Source: Flexilinea sp.
GTDB lineage: Bacteria > Chloroflexota > Anaerolineae > Anaerolineales > Anaerolineaceae
Direction of reading: 5' to 3'
NCBI GenBank assembly: GCA_026645735.1
Contig: JAPKMT010000008.1
Span: 16,858 to 80,857, forward strand
DNA length: 64,000 bases
Shown piece by piece: positions 27,001 to 35,008 of this stretch. The notes under the pieces were generated by a model. The model did no database searches and was not told the DNA's origin. It saw nothing but the letters and a program-made list of their open reading frames with translations. Each line of letters opens with the position of its first letter. Position 1 is the stretch's first letter. Made by a program: the position numbers and the translations under genes.

Positions 27001-27482
27001 CTTGCAACTCCATTTCCTCGCAAATGAATAAAGATTTCATTCTGCTGTCCTTTTAAGTCAATACAGGCTATACGAATCAGCCCGTCTTGAATTAACCTCA
27101 CATCCAAGGATCGGACAGAAGCAATTTCGATTCCGCTCGCAGGATCTATCTGGGCACCCTTTGCTGCATATAATTCTCTGACAGAATCTCCAATCTCATA
27201 AATCAGTGTCCGGTATGTCTTTCCGCCGATTTCTTCTTCTAAAGCAATTGCCTGACCGTCACCAAAGTCACTGATAAAAACATTTCCGACTGCATCATAA
27301 TGATGAATTTTCATAGAAACATATGACAGGAATGTACGCTGATTGTACTGATTCTCGAGGGAATCCGCAGTCTGTCTGTATACGTTGGCTCCGGCAGCAA
27401 TCACCAGCATTGCTGCACCTGCAAATACACAGAACAGGAGCAACAGCGACAGAATTTCCACTGAGTGCTGATTACGGTTCAT
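26997..27482 (-). CDS. DUF4860-like pilus-cluster protein
   Basis: A 161-residue protein with a single N-terminal hydrophobic helix (VEILSLLLLFCVFAGAAMLV) followed by a beta-rich exported domain with YRQTADSLENQYNQRTFLSY and KIHHYDAVG. The pattern matches the DUF4860 family that accompanies pilus or competence pseudopilin genes in Firmicutes; this match is from memory. Overlaps its neighbours on both sides (11 bp and 4 bp), a tight operon. Confidence 0.75.
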   Translation of the reverse strand: MNRNQHSVEILSLLLLFCVFAGAAMLVIAAGANVYRQTADSLENQYNQRTFLSYVSMKIHHYDAVGNVFISDFGDGQAIALEEEIGGKTYRTLIYEIGDSVRELYAAKGAQIDPASGIEIASVRSLDVRLIQDGLIRIACIDLKGQQNEIFIHLRGNGVAR

Positions 27483-27819
27483 AGGTTTCCGCGTTTCTTT
27501 CCAGTACAGTAATCTCCGGCATCAAATTTGAAGCAAAAATTTCATAAGCGACAAAATATTTCTCATCATCAATTCTGACTCCATAATTATCCCGGATATA
27601 TTGGAGATCCTGGGGATATCGACCCTCAAGGGCATAACAACTGATAACAGCCCGCTGAATACTATCCCTGGTCAAGCGAATTCCTTCCACATTCCTCCGG
27701 ATTTCAGTTTGTCGAATCGCAATAATGATAAAAACCAGGATGCCTGCGTAAAAAATAATTGCAAACAAGTGGTTTTTTATCACCTGAAAGAAATCTGAAT
27801 GGCACACTCTGTTGATCAT
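27472..27819 (-). CDS. Small membrane-anchored pseudopilin-like protein
   Basis: A 115-residue protein with one hydrophobic helix (LFAIIFYAGILVFIIIAI, about 18-35). Its exported segment contains CYALEGRYPQDLQYIRDNYG, a phrase common in small pilin-like proteins where YP-x-L-x-L-x-DYG follows the helix. First gene after PilC, separated from it by a deletion derivative of the repeat. Function inferred only from context. Confidence 0.72.
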   Translation of the reverse strand: MINRVCHSDFFQVIKNHLFAIIFYAGILVFIIIAIRQTEIRRNVEGIRLTRDSIQRAVISCYALEGRYPQDLQYIRDNYGVRIDDEKYFVAYEIFASNLMPEITVLERNAETYEP

Positions 27820-27835
27820 GATCGCCTTTTATAAC

Positions 27836-27905
27836 AATAGCTCAAAATATGAGGAGAATCCCTCTCATTATCCGAAAAGCCTTTTTTTAGATTTCGGATG
27901 ACTGA
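27836..27905. repeat. Palindromic interspersed element, hairpin-deleted derivative within the pil operon
   Basis: Left end AATAGCTCAAAATATGAGG (27837-27855) and right end TAGATTTCGGATGACTG (27889-27905) match the two ends of the family, and the long-arm text CCGAAAAGCC is kept, but the central hairpin is missing. It fills the 90-bp gap between pilC and the next gene. Confidence 0.6.
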
Positions 27906-27909
27906 TTAT

Positions 27910-28923
27910 CTATCCGATTGTAGACATAATTCCTGTCAGCGGCAACATCACTGTAATCAGAATCATCCCGACCAGAACTGACATAATAATTACCAGTGTC
28001 GGTTCTACTTTATTAATAAGTGCATTAATTTCTGTGTTGACGATCTCTTCCGAGCGGGCTGCAATTTCAGACATGACGTGATCTGCAGCTCCGGTTTTGA
28101 AACCGATGGACAGCATTCGGCTGAATAATGGAGTCAAAATACCCGTTTCCATAATGGCATCCGTAAATTTCTTGCCAGCCCGAATCTTTTGACGGCATTC
28201 CGAAATTTTCTGACTGGAATTTTTGTTGTTCATCAATTTTTCAGCCATTTGAAGCGAATCATCGTCATCTAAACCGCTGTTCATCGCCAAAGCCATTGCG
28301 GAGGAAAAACGGGCTTGTACGATCTTTTGTCCCAATTTCCCTGTGGGGGAAAACCGCCAGCCAAATTTCCGCAAGAAGAACACGCTGGCTGCTATAAGAA
28401 AAACCAATCCTCCCAATATAAACGGCCAATACACTTTCAACCAGATTCCGATATTTAACAACAACGCTGCTGTAGGAGGGAGTTCAGTTCCAATTTGCGC
28501 ATATACGTCAGCAAAAATCGGGAATACCTGGGTGACCAGGAGAATGATCACAAACGACATCATCAGAAGCAGAATTACCGGATAAACCACAGCATCCCGA
28601 ATCATTTGAGATATCTGAGCTTGCCGTCTGTAATAGTCGGAAAGAGATTTCAATACTTTTTCCAATTGTCCGGTTTTTTCACCAATCTCGACCATATCCA
28701 GCATGTATTTCGGGAACAAGGTAGACCCGCGCATCGATGCTGTAATAGACATGCCCGACTCCATATTCGATGAAATTTTTTGCAGTTCGCGTTTTACCGC
28801 CGGATTCTTTTCATCAGCCGCGAGCATGGAAATTCCTTCGCTGATGATGATTCCAGCTTTAAGAATCAAGGATGCTTCAAGACAAAATGAAGACAGATAA
28901 TTATTGGATAATGATTCCCGCAT
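27910..28923 (-). CDS. pilC: Type IV pilus inner-membrane platform protein PilC/GspF
   Basis: I prefer ATG 28923 (MRESLSNNYLSSF), preceded by GAGGG at seven bases; an ATG 14 codons upstream (28965) lacks a good ribosome site. The 337-residue product has the duplicated T2SSF domain: first domain about 10-120 (LEASLILKAGIIISEGISML, GEKTGQLEKVL), two-helix membrane region (VILLLMMSFVIILLVTQVF), second domain with GLDDDDSLQMAEKLM and IGFKTGAADHVM, and a C-terminal helix. GspF/PilC proteins link the cytoplasmic ATPase to pseudopilin assembly. Shorter than full PilC (about 400). Confidence 0.88.
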   Translation of the reverse strand: MRESLSNNYLSSFCLEASLILKAGIIISEGISMLAADEKNPAVKRELQKISSNMESGMSITASMRGSTLFPKYMLDMVEIGEKTGQLEKVLKSLSDYYRRQAQISQMIRDAVVYPVILLLMMSFVIILLVTQVFPIFADVYAQIGTELPPTAALLLNIGIWLKVYWPFILGGLVFLIAASVFFLRKFGWRFSPTGKLGQKIVQARFSSAMALAMNSGLDDDDSLQMAEKLMNNKNSSQKISECRQKIRAGKKFTDAIMETGILTPLFSRMLSIGFKTGAADHVMSEIAARSEEIVNTEINALINKVEPTLVIIMSVLVGMILITVMLPLTGIMSTIG

Positions 28924-29166
28924 TGTTTTTCCCTCAATTCTTCCGGTTTCGCTCGATTCAGTCATTTTATTTACGAAAATCCTGCATCATAAAGACTTGC
29001 CGGACTATTATTGTTTTAATGAGTCCCTAGATCAGAAAACGTCCTGATTGCTTTTCATACCGCTTTGCATCCTTTTAAGAACAAATCTGCAGGCTGGCAG
29101 TAATACAAATGATTGATCAACCTTTCGGATCAAGAAAGTAAAACACGTCATTTTTCAAAACAAGAT

Positions 29167-30108
29167 TCAATAAACATATTTCTCGCGATAATTCGCTCCA
29201 TTTCCAATATATTTCATTATCGCAGGGCTGGACTTGCTGCTGGAAGCAAAGGTCGGATCCATTAATTTCCAGTTTAAACCATCAAAGTAAATAATGTTGT
29301 TAATCCAGCCGGATTCTTTGACATAAATACTGATCCAGGCATGGTAAATACTTCCAGAATACCCGACTACCAACTTGGTAGGCACGCCCAGGCTGCGCAT
29401 CATCGCTGTCATTAAAGAGGCATAATCAAAACAGATCCCTTTCCGAATTTTCATAAAAGATTCCAAATCCGGCAAATATCCGCTTTTTACATTTTTTGCA
29501 AGTACGCTATCATACGAAAAATTTTGGATCACCCAAGTGTAAATTTCTTTCACCTGTTCGATTTCAGTCGTGGTCCCAGCAGTCAGTTCTTCGGCAGCAG
29601 CGATGAGTGAACTGTTGGCATGGTAATTCACAAACTGATTTGGATAAAGAAATGGAATAAAATCGTTCTGTAATTTAACATCCAGACTGGTTGTAAAGGC
29701 AGCAGCATACTGGTCCTTTTCAATGTTTTCATAAATACCTACCGTATAAAGTCCGTCTCCAGCGGAAAGAACGAAAACTTCATAGCCTGCTCCTGCAGTC
29801 AGATTATAGATATACTGTACTTTGTCTGGTCCGCGAATGATCAACTTTACTTTATGGTTATCTCCCAGGTAATTCACCATCAGATAACCATCCGATGTGT
29901 TGGAAGCATCAATCTCCACCACCGGATCGCGGATGACTTTTGTTCCGGAAGCCACCGGGATATAGATTCGGGATAACACAGAAGAATGGCTCAGGGCAAC
30001 AGAAAGGAAGGAGGCCAATCCTGAGACTGGCATGTTGAAAATTGGATTAAAAATTATCAGCAGAATAAAAAGAACAATTGAAATTGCCTTGCGGTATCTG
30101 TTGATCAT
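29167..30108 (-). CDS. Secreted or membrane-anchored transglutaminase-like protein
   Basis: A 313-residue protein with an N-terminal hydrophobic segment (AISIVLFILLIIFNPIFNM) acting as signal or anchor. The C-terminal transglutaminase-like (papain-fold) domain carries the Cys-His-Asp triad: Cys in RKGICFDYASLMTAMMRSLG, His in YHAWISIYV and Asp in WKLMDPTF. Between them lies a beta domain. Bacterial proteins of this kind act as cysteine peptidases or crosslinkers on surface proteins. It stands upstream of the pilus genes with a 200-bp gap, so it may be separate. Confidence 0.85.
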   Translation of the reverse strand: MINRYRKAISIVLFILLIIFNPIFNMPVSGLASFLSVALSHSSVLSRIYIPVASGTKVIRDPVVEIDASNTSDGYLMVNYLGDNHKVKLIIRGPDKVQYIYNLTAGAGYEVFVLSAGDGLYTVGIYENIEKDQYAAAFTTSLDVKLQNDFIPFLYPNQFVNYHANSSLIAAAEELTAGTTTEIEQVKEIYTWVIQNFSYDSVLAKNVKSGYLPDLESFMKIRKGICFDYASLMTAMMRSLGVPTKLVVGYSGSIYHAWISIYVKESGWINNIIYFDGLNWKLMDPTFASSSKSSPAIMKYIGNGANYREKYVY

Positions 30109-30267
30109 ACATAAAACGTTTCAATTATCATTAGGATAATAAATATGATCCTTTTTGAGTTATTTCAAGTCGCAGCAATCATTCAGTTTTTGTAAACTAC
30201 CAGCCATATAATGTAGATTATATTGATTATTATCAATAATTATGTACTAAACTTTCGACTAAAAATG

Positions 30268-30325
30268 AGACACCTTGTTGCTGTGTTGGCAACTCAATAA
30301 TGAATAAATTTTCCCATATTTCCAG
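30268..30325. repeat. Decayed half of the palindromic element
   Basis: Text such as TTGTTGCTGTGTTGGCAACTC followed by TTTTCCCATATTTCCAGTTG (cut here to the shared part) resembles a hairpin remnant and right end of the family, immediately left of copy 7. Divergence is high, so this is tentative. Confidence 0.4.
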
Positions 30326-30340
30326 TTGAGACAAATTACT

Positions 30341-30465
30341 CAGCAACTCAAAATATGGGGAGGATTCTTTGTTGTTGTGATATTTATGCGCGAAGCGCAA
30401 AAATATCACAACAACAAGTTTTTCTCTCTTTATTCGAATAGCAAGTCTATATTTCGAATTACTGC
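30341..30465. repeat. Palindromic interspersed element, copy 7
   Basis: Short arm on the left. Left end CAGCAACTCAAAATATGGG (30341-30359), central hairpin 30369-30417 with variable block GTGATAT, one mismatch and loop GAA, right end CTATATTTCGAATTACTG (30448-30465). Confidence 0.88.
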
Positions 30466-30466
30466 A

Positions 30467-30504
30467 AATTATATATGATTATTTGATGATAATCATATAT
30501 AATT
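30467..30504. other. AT-rich 16-bp hairpin next to repeat copy 7
   Basis: AATTATATATGATTAT (30467-30482), loop TTGATG, and the perfect complement (30489-30504). It starts 2 bp after the end of copy 7. It has no T-run, and may be a protein-binding site or simply AT-rich chance structure. Confidence 0.5.
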
Positions 30505-30921
30505 ATAACAAAAGAATAATCTCTTTTATATATCATCGAATAACGACAAGAATTCTCTTTTTAGTAATGGCCAGGTTTAAGGTTCGAATTTCAGAACAAC
30601 CTTTCGAAAGCAATCGCCTAAGAAAATTCTTTTTGTTCTGTTTTGATCAAAACTGAATCTTCTTTAACAGCCTGATCCTGATTTGCAGGATTTCCCATCC
30701 GTTCTACAGCATTGATGATTCAAAATGGTTAAAATAAATTCGGATAAAAGTACTAATATAGTAATTAAGGTTGCTTGATTACCAGGAGTGGTTCACTAAC
30801 TGCACGATGATATGAGAGAAGTTATCAACAGTAAACCAAAACATATTTAAGAACGATCTGTTTTCTTTTCATCGACTTCAAACAGAACTGACAATCAGAT
30901 GAATCAAACGAAGAGTTTCAA

Positions 30922-32154
30922 ATGAAGATTTCAGGATTAAAAATTCATACATTGGGTGAGTTTTCCATAACCGATCTATCTGGTCAAAATGGCTGGAAGC
31001 AAAATCGCAGCAATAAAGTTGCGACTTTGCTGCAGTATTTAATTCAAAACCGAAAACAAGGTGCTACTCGATCCGAGTTGTTGTTTGCCCTCTTTGGCAA
31101 TTCCGATCTGGCTGATCCTGGAAATTCTTTAAAGTCATTAATTCACCGCGCAAGGAACCTCCTGATCGATGCAGGTTTGCAGGATCTTGAATATATTCTG
31201 TTCATTCAGGGAAAGTATTACTGGAATAATGAGATTCCCTGTGAAATCGACTCAGAAATCTTTGCAGAATTGATTTCAAAAATCGAAAAGCCGGATTTGA
31301 ATCGGGAGGAAGTTGCCTTCCTGGCTCGTCAGGCACTGCTCATGTACAAAGGGGATTATCTCCCGTTCACCAACACAGAAAGTTGGGCTTCACCGCTGCT
31401 TATTTCCTATCAAAACATGTATCATAAGGCCTTGCGTATTTATTACAAGCTCATGGCTGAAAGAGGGGATTTTAAGACAATTCTTCCATTCCTCGAACAT
31501 GCTTTGAAAATATTCCCTTTTGAGGAAGAGATTCATTTACTAAGAATATCTTGTTTGTATGACCTGAAACAATATAAAGAAGCGCTGACAGCCTACGAAA
31601 AAACAACCTCCATGCTCTTAGAAGAATTAAATATTAATCCTTCAAAAGATATGATTGCGTTATATCACAAAATGCTGAATGGAATTTCATTTCAAACCGA
31701 AACGCTGCCGGAAATTAAAGACAAAATCAAGGAAGATTCCAACCAGAACGGTGCATATTACTCCAGTTATTTAGGTTTTGTTGACAGTTACCGTTTCTTG
31801 GTGCGCATGATTGAGCGAAATGGCAGTTCGGTTTTTCTGCTCCTGGGATCGTTGGTGAACTCGAAAAATCTGCCTTTTGATGCAGAAGATAAAATTGAAA
31901 AAGCAGCCGAAGATTTTTACCGTGCCATTAAGCACGCATTAAGACGGGGAGATTTATTTACACGTTACAGCAAAACGCAATTCCTGATGCTACTGAGCGG
32001 AATCAATCAGGAAAACTGTCTGATTGTGGAAAATCGGATTCGTGAATCCTTCAATGAAACCAAGTCTACTCGTGGCGTTTACATCCAGTTCAAAGAAATA
32101 TCCGCTGTCCCAGAACAAAATCTGGCAGAAAGTGAATCAAAATCATTATGGTAG
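30922..32154 (+). CDS. BTAD-domain transcriptional regulator with degenerate GGDEF-like C-terminus
   Basis: A 410-residue protein. Residues 1-95 form an OmpR-like winged helix (LKIHTLGEFSITDLSG, RSELLFALFG, SLIHRARNLL). The bacterial transcriptional activation (BTAD) TPR domain spans about 100-255 (ALLMYKGDYLPF, HALKIFPFEEEIHLLRISCL, YEKTTSMLLEELNINPSKDM). Residues about 285-395 resemble a worn GGDEF fold: FLLLGSLVNSK, then IKHALRRGDLFTRYSKTQFL, where a cyclase would have RYGGDEF. The catalytic GGDEF and metal residues are absent, so it is more likely a sensor of nucleotide or partner than a cyclase. It overlaps the next gene by 7 bp, and the cluster continues to a c-di-GMP riboswitch. Confidence 0.83.
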   Translation: MKISGLKIHTLGEFSITDLSGQNGWKQNRSNKVATLLQYLIQNRKQGATRSELLFALFGNSDLADPGNSLKSLIHRARNLLIDAGLQDLEYILFIQGKYYWNNEIPCEIDSEIFAELISKIEKPDLNREEVAFLARQALLMYKGDYLPFTNTESWASPLLISYQNMYHKALRIYYKLMAERGDFKTILPFLEHALKIFPFEEEIHLLRISCLYDLKQYKEALTAYEKTTSMLLEELNINPSKDMIALYHKMLNGISFQTETLPEIKDKIKEDSNQNGAYYSSYLGFVDSYRFLVRMIERNGSSVFLLLGSLVNSKNLPFDAEDKIEKAAEDFYRAIKHALRRGDLFTRYSKTQFLMLLSGINQENCLIVENRIRESFNETKSTRGVYIQFKEISAVPEQNLAESESKSLW

Positions 32155-32606
32155 ATTCGCATAATGAACCGAGGATTTTTGAGCATTCTCCGAATTTAGT
32201 CTGCATTTGTGTTGACAAAATTGATCCCAGCATCACAACAGGCAGAATTTTTACTTATTACAATTCAGAACCAGTTTTTTTTTACAGCATTGACCAAATT
32301 TTCCTGATTCTTGACCACTTTTTCGACGATATCGATTTTCCACAGGCATCAACCAAAACAAGAGGTTTTTTGGAAAGGAAAACAGCAAATCTCTCTTTGA
32401 TACCAACAAAATCCGGTAAAGTCATGAGTTGGCAGGATTTGACCGGTAATAACGGTGTACTTGCAACTTTTTTGCTCCATGTAATATATCGGCAGAATTC
32501 AACCTGGCAGGGCAACCTGAAATGGGTAGAAAAAAATAAAACAAGAGCATTCCAAAGCGACATTGAATTCATGGACCTTGTCAATGCCGCCATTGCCGAG
32601 AAATAA
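32148..32606 (+). CDS. Conserved protein with N-terminal unknown domain and C-terminal TWQG domain
   Basis: A 152-residue cytoplasmic-looking protein. Its start ATG overlaps the TAG of the BTAD gene. The N-terminal part has a CICVDKIDP...GRIFTYY pattern and FDDIDFPQAST; the C-terminal part reads FLLHVIYRQNSTWQGNLKWV followed by EKNKTRAFQSDIEFMDLVN. That C-terminal unit is repeated in the small protein at 33222-33461 (QILSRRNATWQGTVTWVEKN). I do not know a name for the family, and no catalytic motif is visible. Close coupling to the regulator suggests a common function. Confidence 0.78.
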   Translation: MVDSHNEPRIFEHSPNLVCICVDKIDPSITTGRIFTYYNSEPVFFYSIDQIFLILDHFFDDIDFPQASTKTRGFLERKTANLSLIPTKSGKVMSWQDLTGNNGVLATFLLHVIYRQNSTWQGNLKWVEKNKTRAFQSDIEFMDLVNAAIAEK

Positions 32607-32803
32607 ATTCTTACCTTCGATTTTACCCTCTGAAAATTACGAAAATCGAATTCATTTCCAGTAGGATACAGAACCCCGGAAAATCGAGATTTGAATATTT
32701 TTTAAACCAGAACCATGAACTGGAAAACGCGAGAAAATGTCGTGCGGGGGCGAAAAACACATTTTTTTCAAGTCCGGATTTTTTATAATTCCAATCCATT
32801 TAT

Positions 32804-32877
32804 CTATTGTGAAGCGATTCACAATAGAGAATTACTTTTTGCATTAATGATAAACTCTCCCGATATTTCAAACCGCT
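32804..32877. repeat. Palindromic element variant with a short hairpin
   Basis: CTATTGTGAA-gcga-TTCACAATAG (32804-32827) is a 10-bp perfect hairpin, followed by a GAGAATTAC arm and a CCGATATTTCAAACCGCTG right end (32859-32877). It looks like a truncated copy with a different stem, ending 12 bp before copy 8. Confidence 0.5.
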
Positions 32878-32888
32878 GTCTTTATCGC

Positions 32889-33010
32889 CAGCAATTCGAA
32901 ATTTGGAAAAGCCCTTTGAGAAAAAAATGAAAACTTGTTGTTGTGTTGTTTTTGCGCGGAGCGCAAAAACAACACAACAACAAATCATCCTTCTCATAAT
33001 TCGAATCGCT
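32889..33010. repeat. Palindromic interspersed element, copy 8
   Basis: Long arm on the left. Left end CAGCAATTCGAAATTTGG (32889-32906), central hairpin 32935-32983 with a perfect 23-bp stem (variable block GTGTTGT) and loop GGA, right end TCATAATTCGAATCGCTG (32993-33010). Confidence 0.9.
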
Positions 33011-33221
33011 GCTTTATCGCAAATCAACAATATTTTATTACGTACAGAAGAGTATTGCTGGCTTCATTTAAAAAGATGGATGAAGGTTCAAATTTCGGAT
33101 ATCCTGGTAATTGGATACAGATATTAAGACAAAATAAATATTGGTCTCCTTTTGTAACCGATTCTGTAATCCATCCATTGTTATACTATAGGAAAACAAA
33201 GCAAAATGGGAAACGATAGAC

Positions 33222-33461
33222 ATGATAAATTCTGAGGCAGATACCAATGAAGCGGGCGAACGAAAAAAAACTCAAATCAGAAATGGAAAAGGAACTTTTC
33301 TCGTCCAAATACTATCCAGAAGAAACGCAACCTGGCAGGGAACCGTTACCTGGGTTGAAAAAAATGAATCGATCAATTTCCGCAGCGCTTTGGAACTCTT
33401 GAAAATTATCGACAGCTCTTTTGAAAATAAAAATGAGAAGGATAGATTATTCAAAGTTTAG
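33222..33461 (+). CDS. Small TWQG-domain protein
   Basis: A 79-residue protein, paralogous to the C-terminal half of the protein at 32148-32606: it shares F-L-V/L-x-I-x-x-R-x-N-x-T-W-Q-G-x-x-x-W-V-E-K-N and a helical tail (FRSALELLKIIDSSFENK). No signal peptide and a weak ribosome site. It immediately precedes the c-di-GMP riboswitch and the sulfatase-like gene. Function unknown; the strict spacing of Trp and Gly suggests a small beta domain plus helix. Confidence 0.72.
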   Translation: MINSEADTNEAGERKKTQIRNGKGTFLVQILSRRNATWQGTVTWVEKNESINFRSALELLKIIDSSFENKNEKDRLFKV

Positions 33462-33495
33462 ACAGAAATGAACCGGAAACACAAACAAGTTTTCC

Positions 33496-33600
33496 GGATA
33501 ACAGACGAAAAAGGCAAACCTTTTGAAAAAAAGGGACGCAAAACCAGAGACTAAAACCAATTCATACGTCATGTTCGTCCGGTTACCGCGTGAATCGTAT
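33496..33600 (+). promoter_or_regulatory. Cyclic di-GMP-I riboswitch (GEMM-I)
   Basis: The stretch matches the GEMM-I consensus in order: GGCAAACC (33513-33520), a stem CCTTTT-GAAA-AAAAGG with GAAA tetraloop (33519-33534), GGGACGCAAA with A-CC (33533-33545), a CTAAAACCA segment (33551-33559) and GGTTACCG closing (33581-33588). The G preceding the AGGC/GGC ligand position is retained, which fits c-di-GMP rather than cGAMP. The aptamer ends about 30 bases before the ATG at 33621, and AAAAAAGG (33604-33611) is the ribosome site, so control may act on translation or on a terminator that I could not identify. Family recognised by motif, not by a covariance search. Confidence 0.85.
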
Positions 33601-33620
33601 AGAGAAAAAAGGCAAGTACT

Positions 33621-34913
33621 ATGAAAACACAAGTGACGAAACACAACCTCTTTTTGATGATGATACTGCTCATAATGGTGATGACAGCAAGCAGTGTCAT
33701 GGTCGTGTATGCTGAAGGAGAGGGGACTGCTGTTCCCATGGAAGAAAAAAACCTTCCGGTGACGATCCTTGATGAACCGATTCCGCTGGCAGATCTTCCA
33801 TTCCGAAATGTTGTTTTGTTATTAACGGAAGGGGAGAATTACAACGTCGATCTTTCTGAGAATGGCGAATTGTCAGCCCGGGAATGGATGAGACAGAATG
33901 GAATCACATTTGAGAAGAATTTTGCAGAATCCGTCAATCCTGCATCTGCAGCCGGAACCGTATACACGGGTCTGTTAAATGGTGAAATTGGTGAGTATAA
34001 GAAAACAATCGGCCAAATGATGCTGGCGGCAGGTTACTACGCTGCATATAAAGGTGTCTTCCCGAACGCGACGCCAGAACTCGCTTCATTGAATGGATTC
34101 GGATTCTTTGACTGGACACCGATTACTGAAACAACGATTGCGGTCAATCAGGAAATCGCCACAGATACAATAGCATGGTTGGAAAACACCGGTGTCGCAA
34201 GAAATGAAGAAGGTCAATCATTCTTCCTGGTTGTCAACTTTGCCAGTCTTCTTGATAATGCTCCGGCAGATCCTGCAGAATTTAACAAAGCATATTTGCA
34301 TAGTCTCCAGGAAAATGACAAACTGGTCTATGACATTCTGCTCTCAATGAATGATTTGGGATTACTGAATGACACGATCATTCTGATGACCTCAACCACC
34401 ACCGCCAACGCCTTGAATGCCCTGCAAACAAAGACCGTCAACGTCAATACGATTCACACACCGATGATGATTTACCATCCGAGTTATGCAGGCGGACTGG
34501 CCGTCCAAAACATCACCTCGCAACGCGATCTTGCAGTGACACTGCTTGATCTTACCAATGTCGAAGATTTCTTAAAGACAATGATATTCGGTGATTTGCC
34601 TGGAAAGAGCCTGATTCCATATTTGGCCGGCGAGGGTTCCATGATCGATGAATCCGGCGAAGTCGTCACCATTTCTGAAAGCGGTGTGCCGTTGGCTGAA
34701 GATCCTTTCGGTGACAGTATCCCGTTCTCCGATCCAACGCTCTCCATGGACGGTGTCATCACCAATCAATATATGTTCACCCGGAATATTTCGACCAATG
34801 AAAGATTTCTATATGACCTGAATGAGGATCCGGATGGTGTGAAGAATCTGGCAGCTGACCCCGCATATGCTGATGTCGTTTCAACTTTGGAAAAACAGCT
34901 GACTGGAAATTAA
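33621..34913 (+). CDS. Secreted sulfatase-superfamily protein without the catalytic motif
   Basis: A 430-residue protein with a signal peptide (LFLMMILLIMVMTASSVMVV, cleavage near VYA-EG). The body follows the alkaline phosphatase/sulfatase fold order: FRNVVLLLTEGENYNV at the first metal site, GITFEKNFAESVNPASAAGT where active sulfatases have C/S-x-P-S-R, FFLVVNFASLLD, LNDTIILMTSTT, and the C-terminal LYDLNEDPDGVKNLA phrase. Both the CxPSR formylglycine site and the usual metal Asp pairs are missing, so it is probably not an active hydrolase. Preceded by the c-di-GMP-I riboswitch and ended by a strong terminator. Likely a surface or binding protein. Confidence 0.8.
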   Translation: MKTQVTKHNLFLMMILLIMVMTASSVMVVYAEGEGTAVPMEEKNLPVTILDEPIPLADLPFRNVVLLLTEGENYNVDLSENGELSAREWMRQNGITFEKNFAESVNPASAAGTVYTGLLNGEIGEYKKTIGQMMLAAGYYAAYKGVFPNATPELASLNGFGFFDWTPITETTIAVNQEIATDTIAWLENTGVARNEEGQSFFLVVNFASLLDNAPADPAEFNKAYLHSLQENDKLVYDILLSMNDLGLLNDTIILMTSTTTANALNALQTKTVNVNTIHTPMMIYHPSYAGGLAVQNITSQRDLAVTLLDLTNVEDFLKTMIFGDLPGKSLIPYLAGEGSMIDESGEVVTISESGVPLAEDPFGDSIPFSDPTLSMDGVITNQYMFTRNISTNERFLYDLNEDPDGVKNLAADPAYADVVSTLEKQLTGN

Positions 34914-34972
34914 CCTGATAAAAAAATCACTTGTGATGGTTGTTTCAATAGACAGCTCTGATTAATGTTTGG

Positions 34973-35008
34973 AAAGGTTTCCCCTTTTGGGGAAACCTTT
35001 TATTTTCC
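34973..35008 (+). terminator. Rho-independent terminator of the sulfatase-like gene
   Basis: AAAGGTTTCCCC (34973-34984), loop TTTT, GGGGAAACCTTT (34989-35000), then TATTTTCC. Perfect 12-bp stem about 60 bp after the stop. Confidence 0.9.

Larger units (their letters stand above)
30109..30921. other. Long divergent intergenic region with repeats
   Basis: This 813-bp gap separates the leftward transglutaminase-like gene from the rightward BTAD regulator. It contains a decayed repeat half (30268-30325), full copy 7 (30341-30465), and an AT-rich hairpin (30467-30504). The remaining 400 bp has no coding sequence that I could recognise; the regulator's promoter is presumably here. Confidence 0.55.
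32607..33221. other. Intergenic region with two repeat elements
   Basis: This 615-bp gap contains a short-hairpin variant (32804-32877) and full copy 8 (32889-33010) placed head to tail. The last 200 bp, before the small TWQG gene, shows no feature that I can support. Confidence 0.5.
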
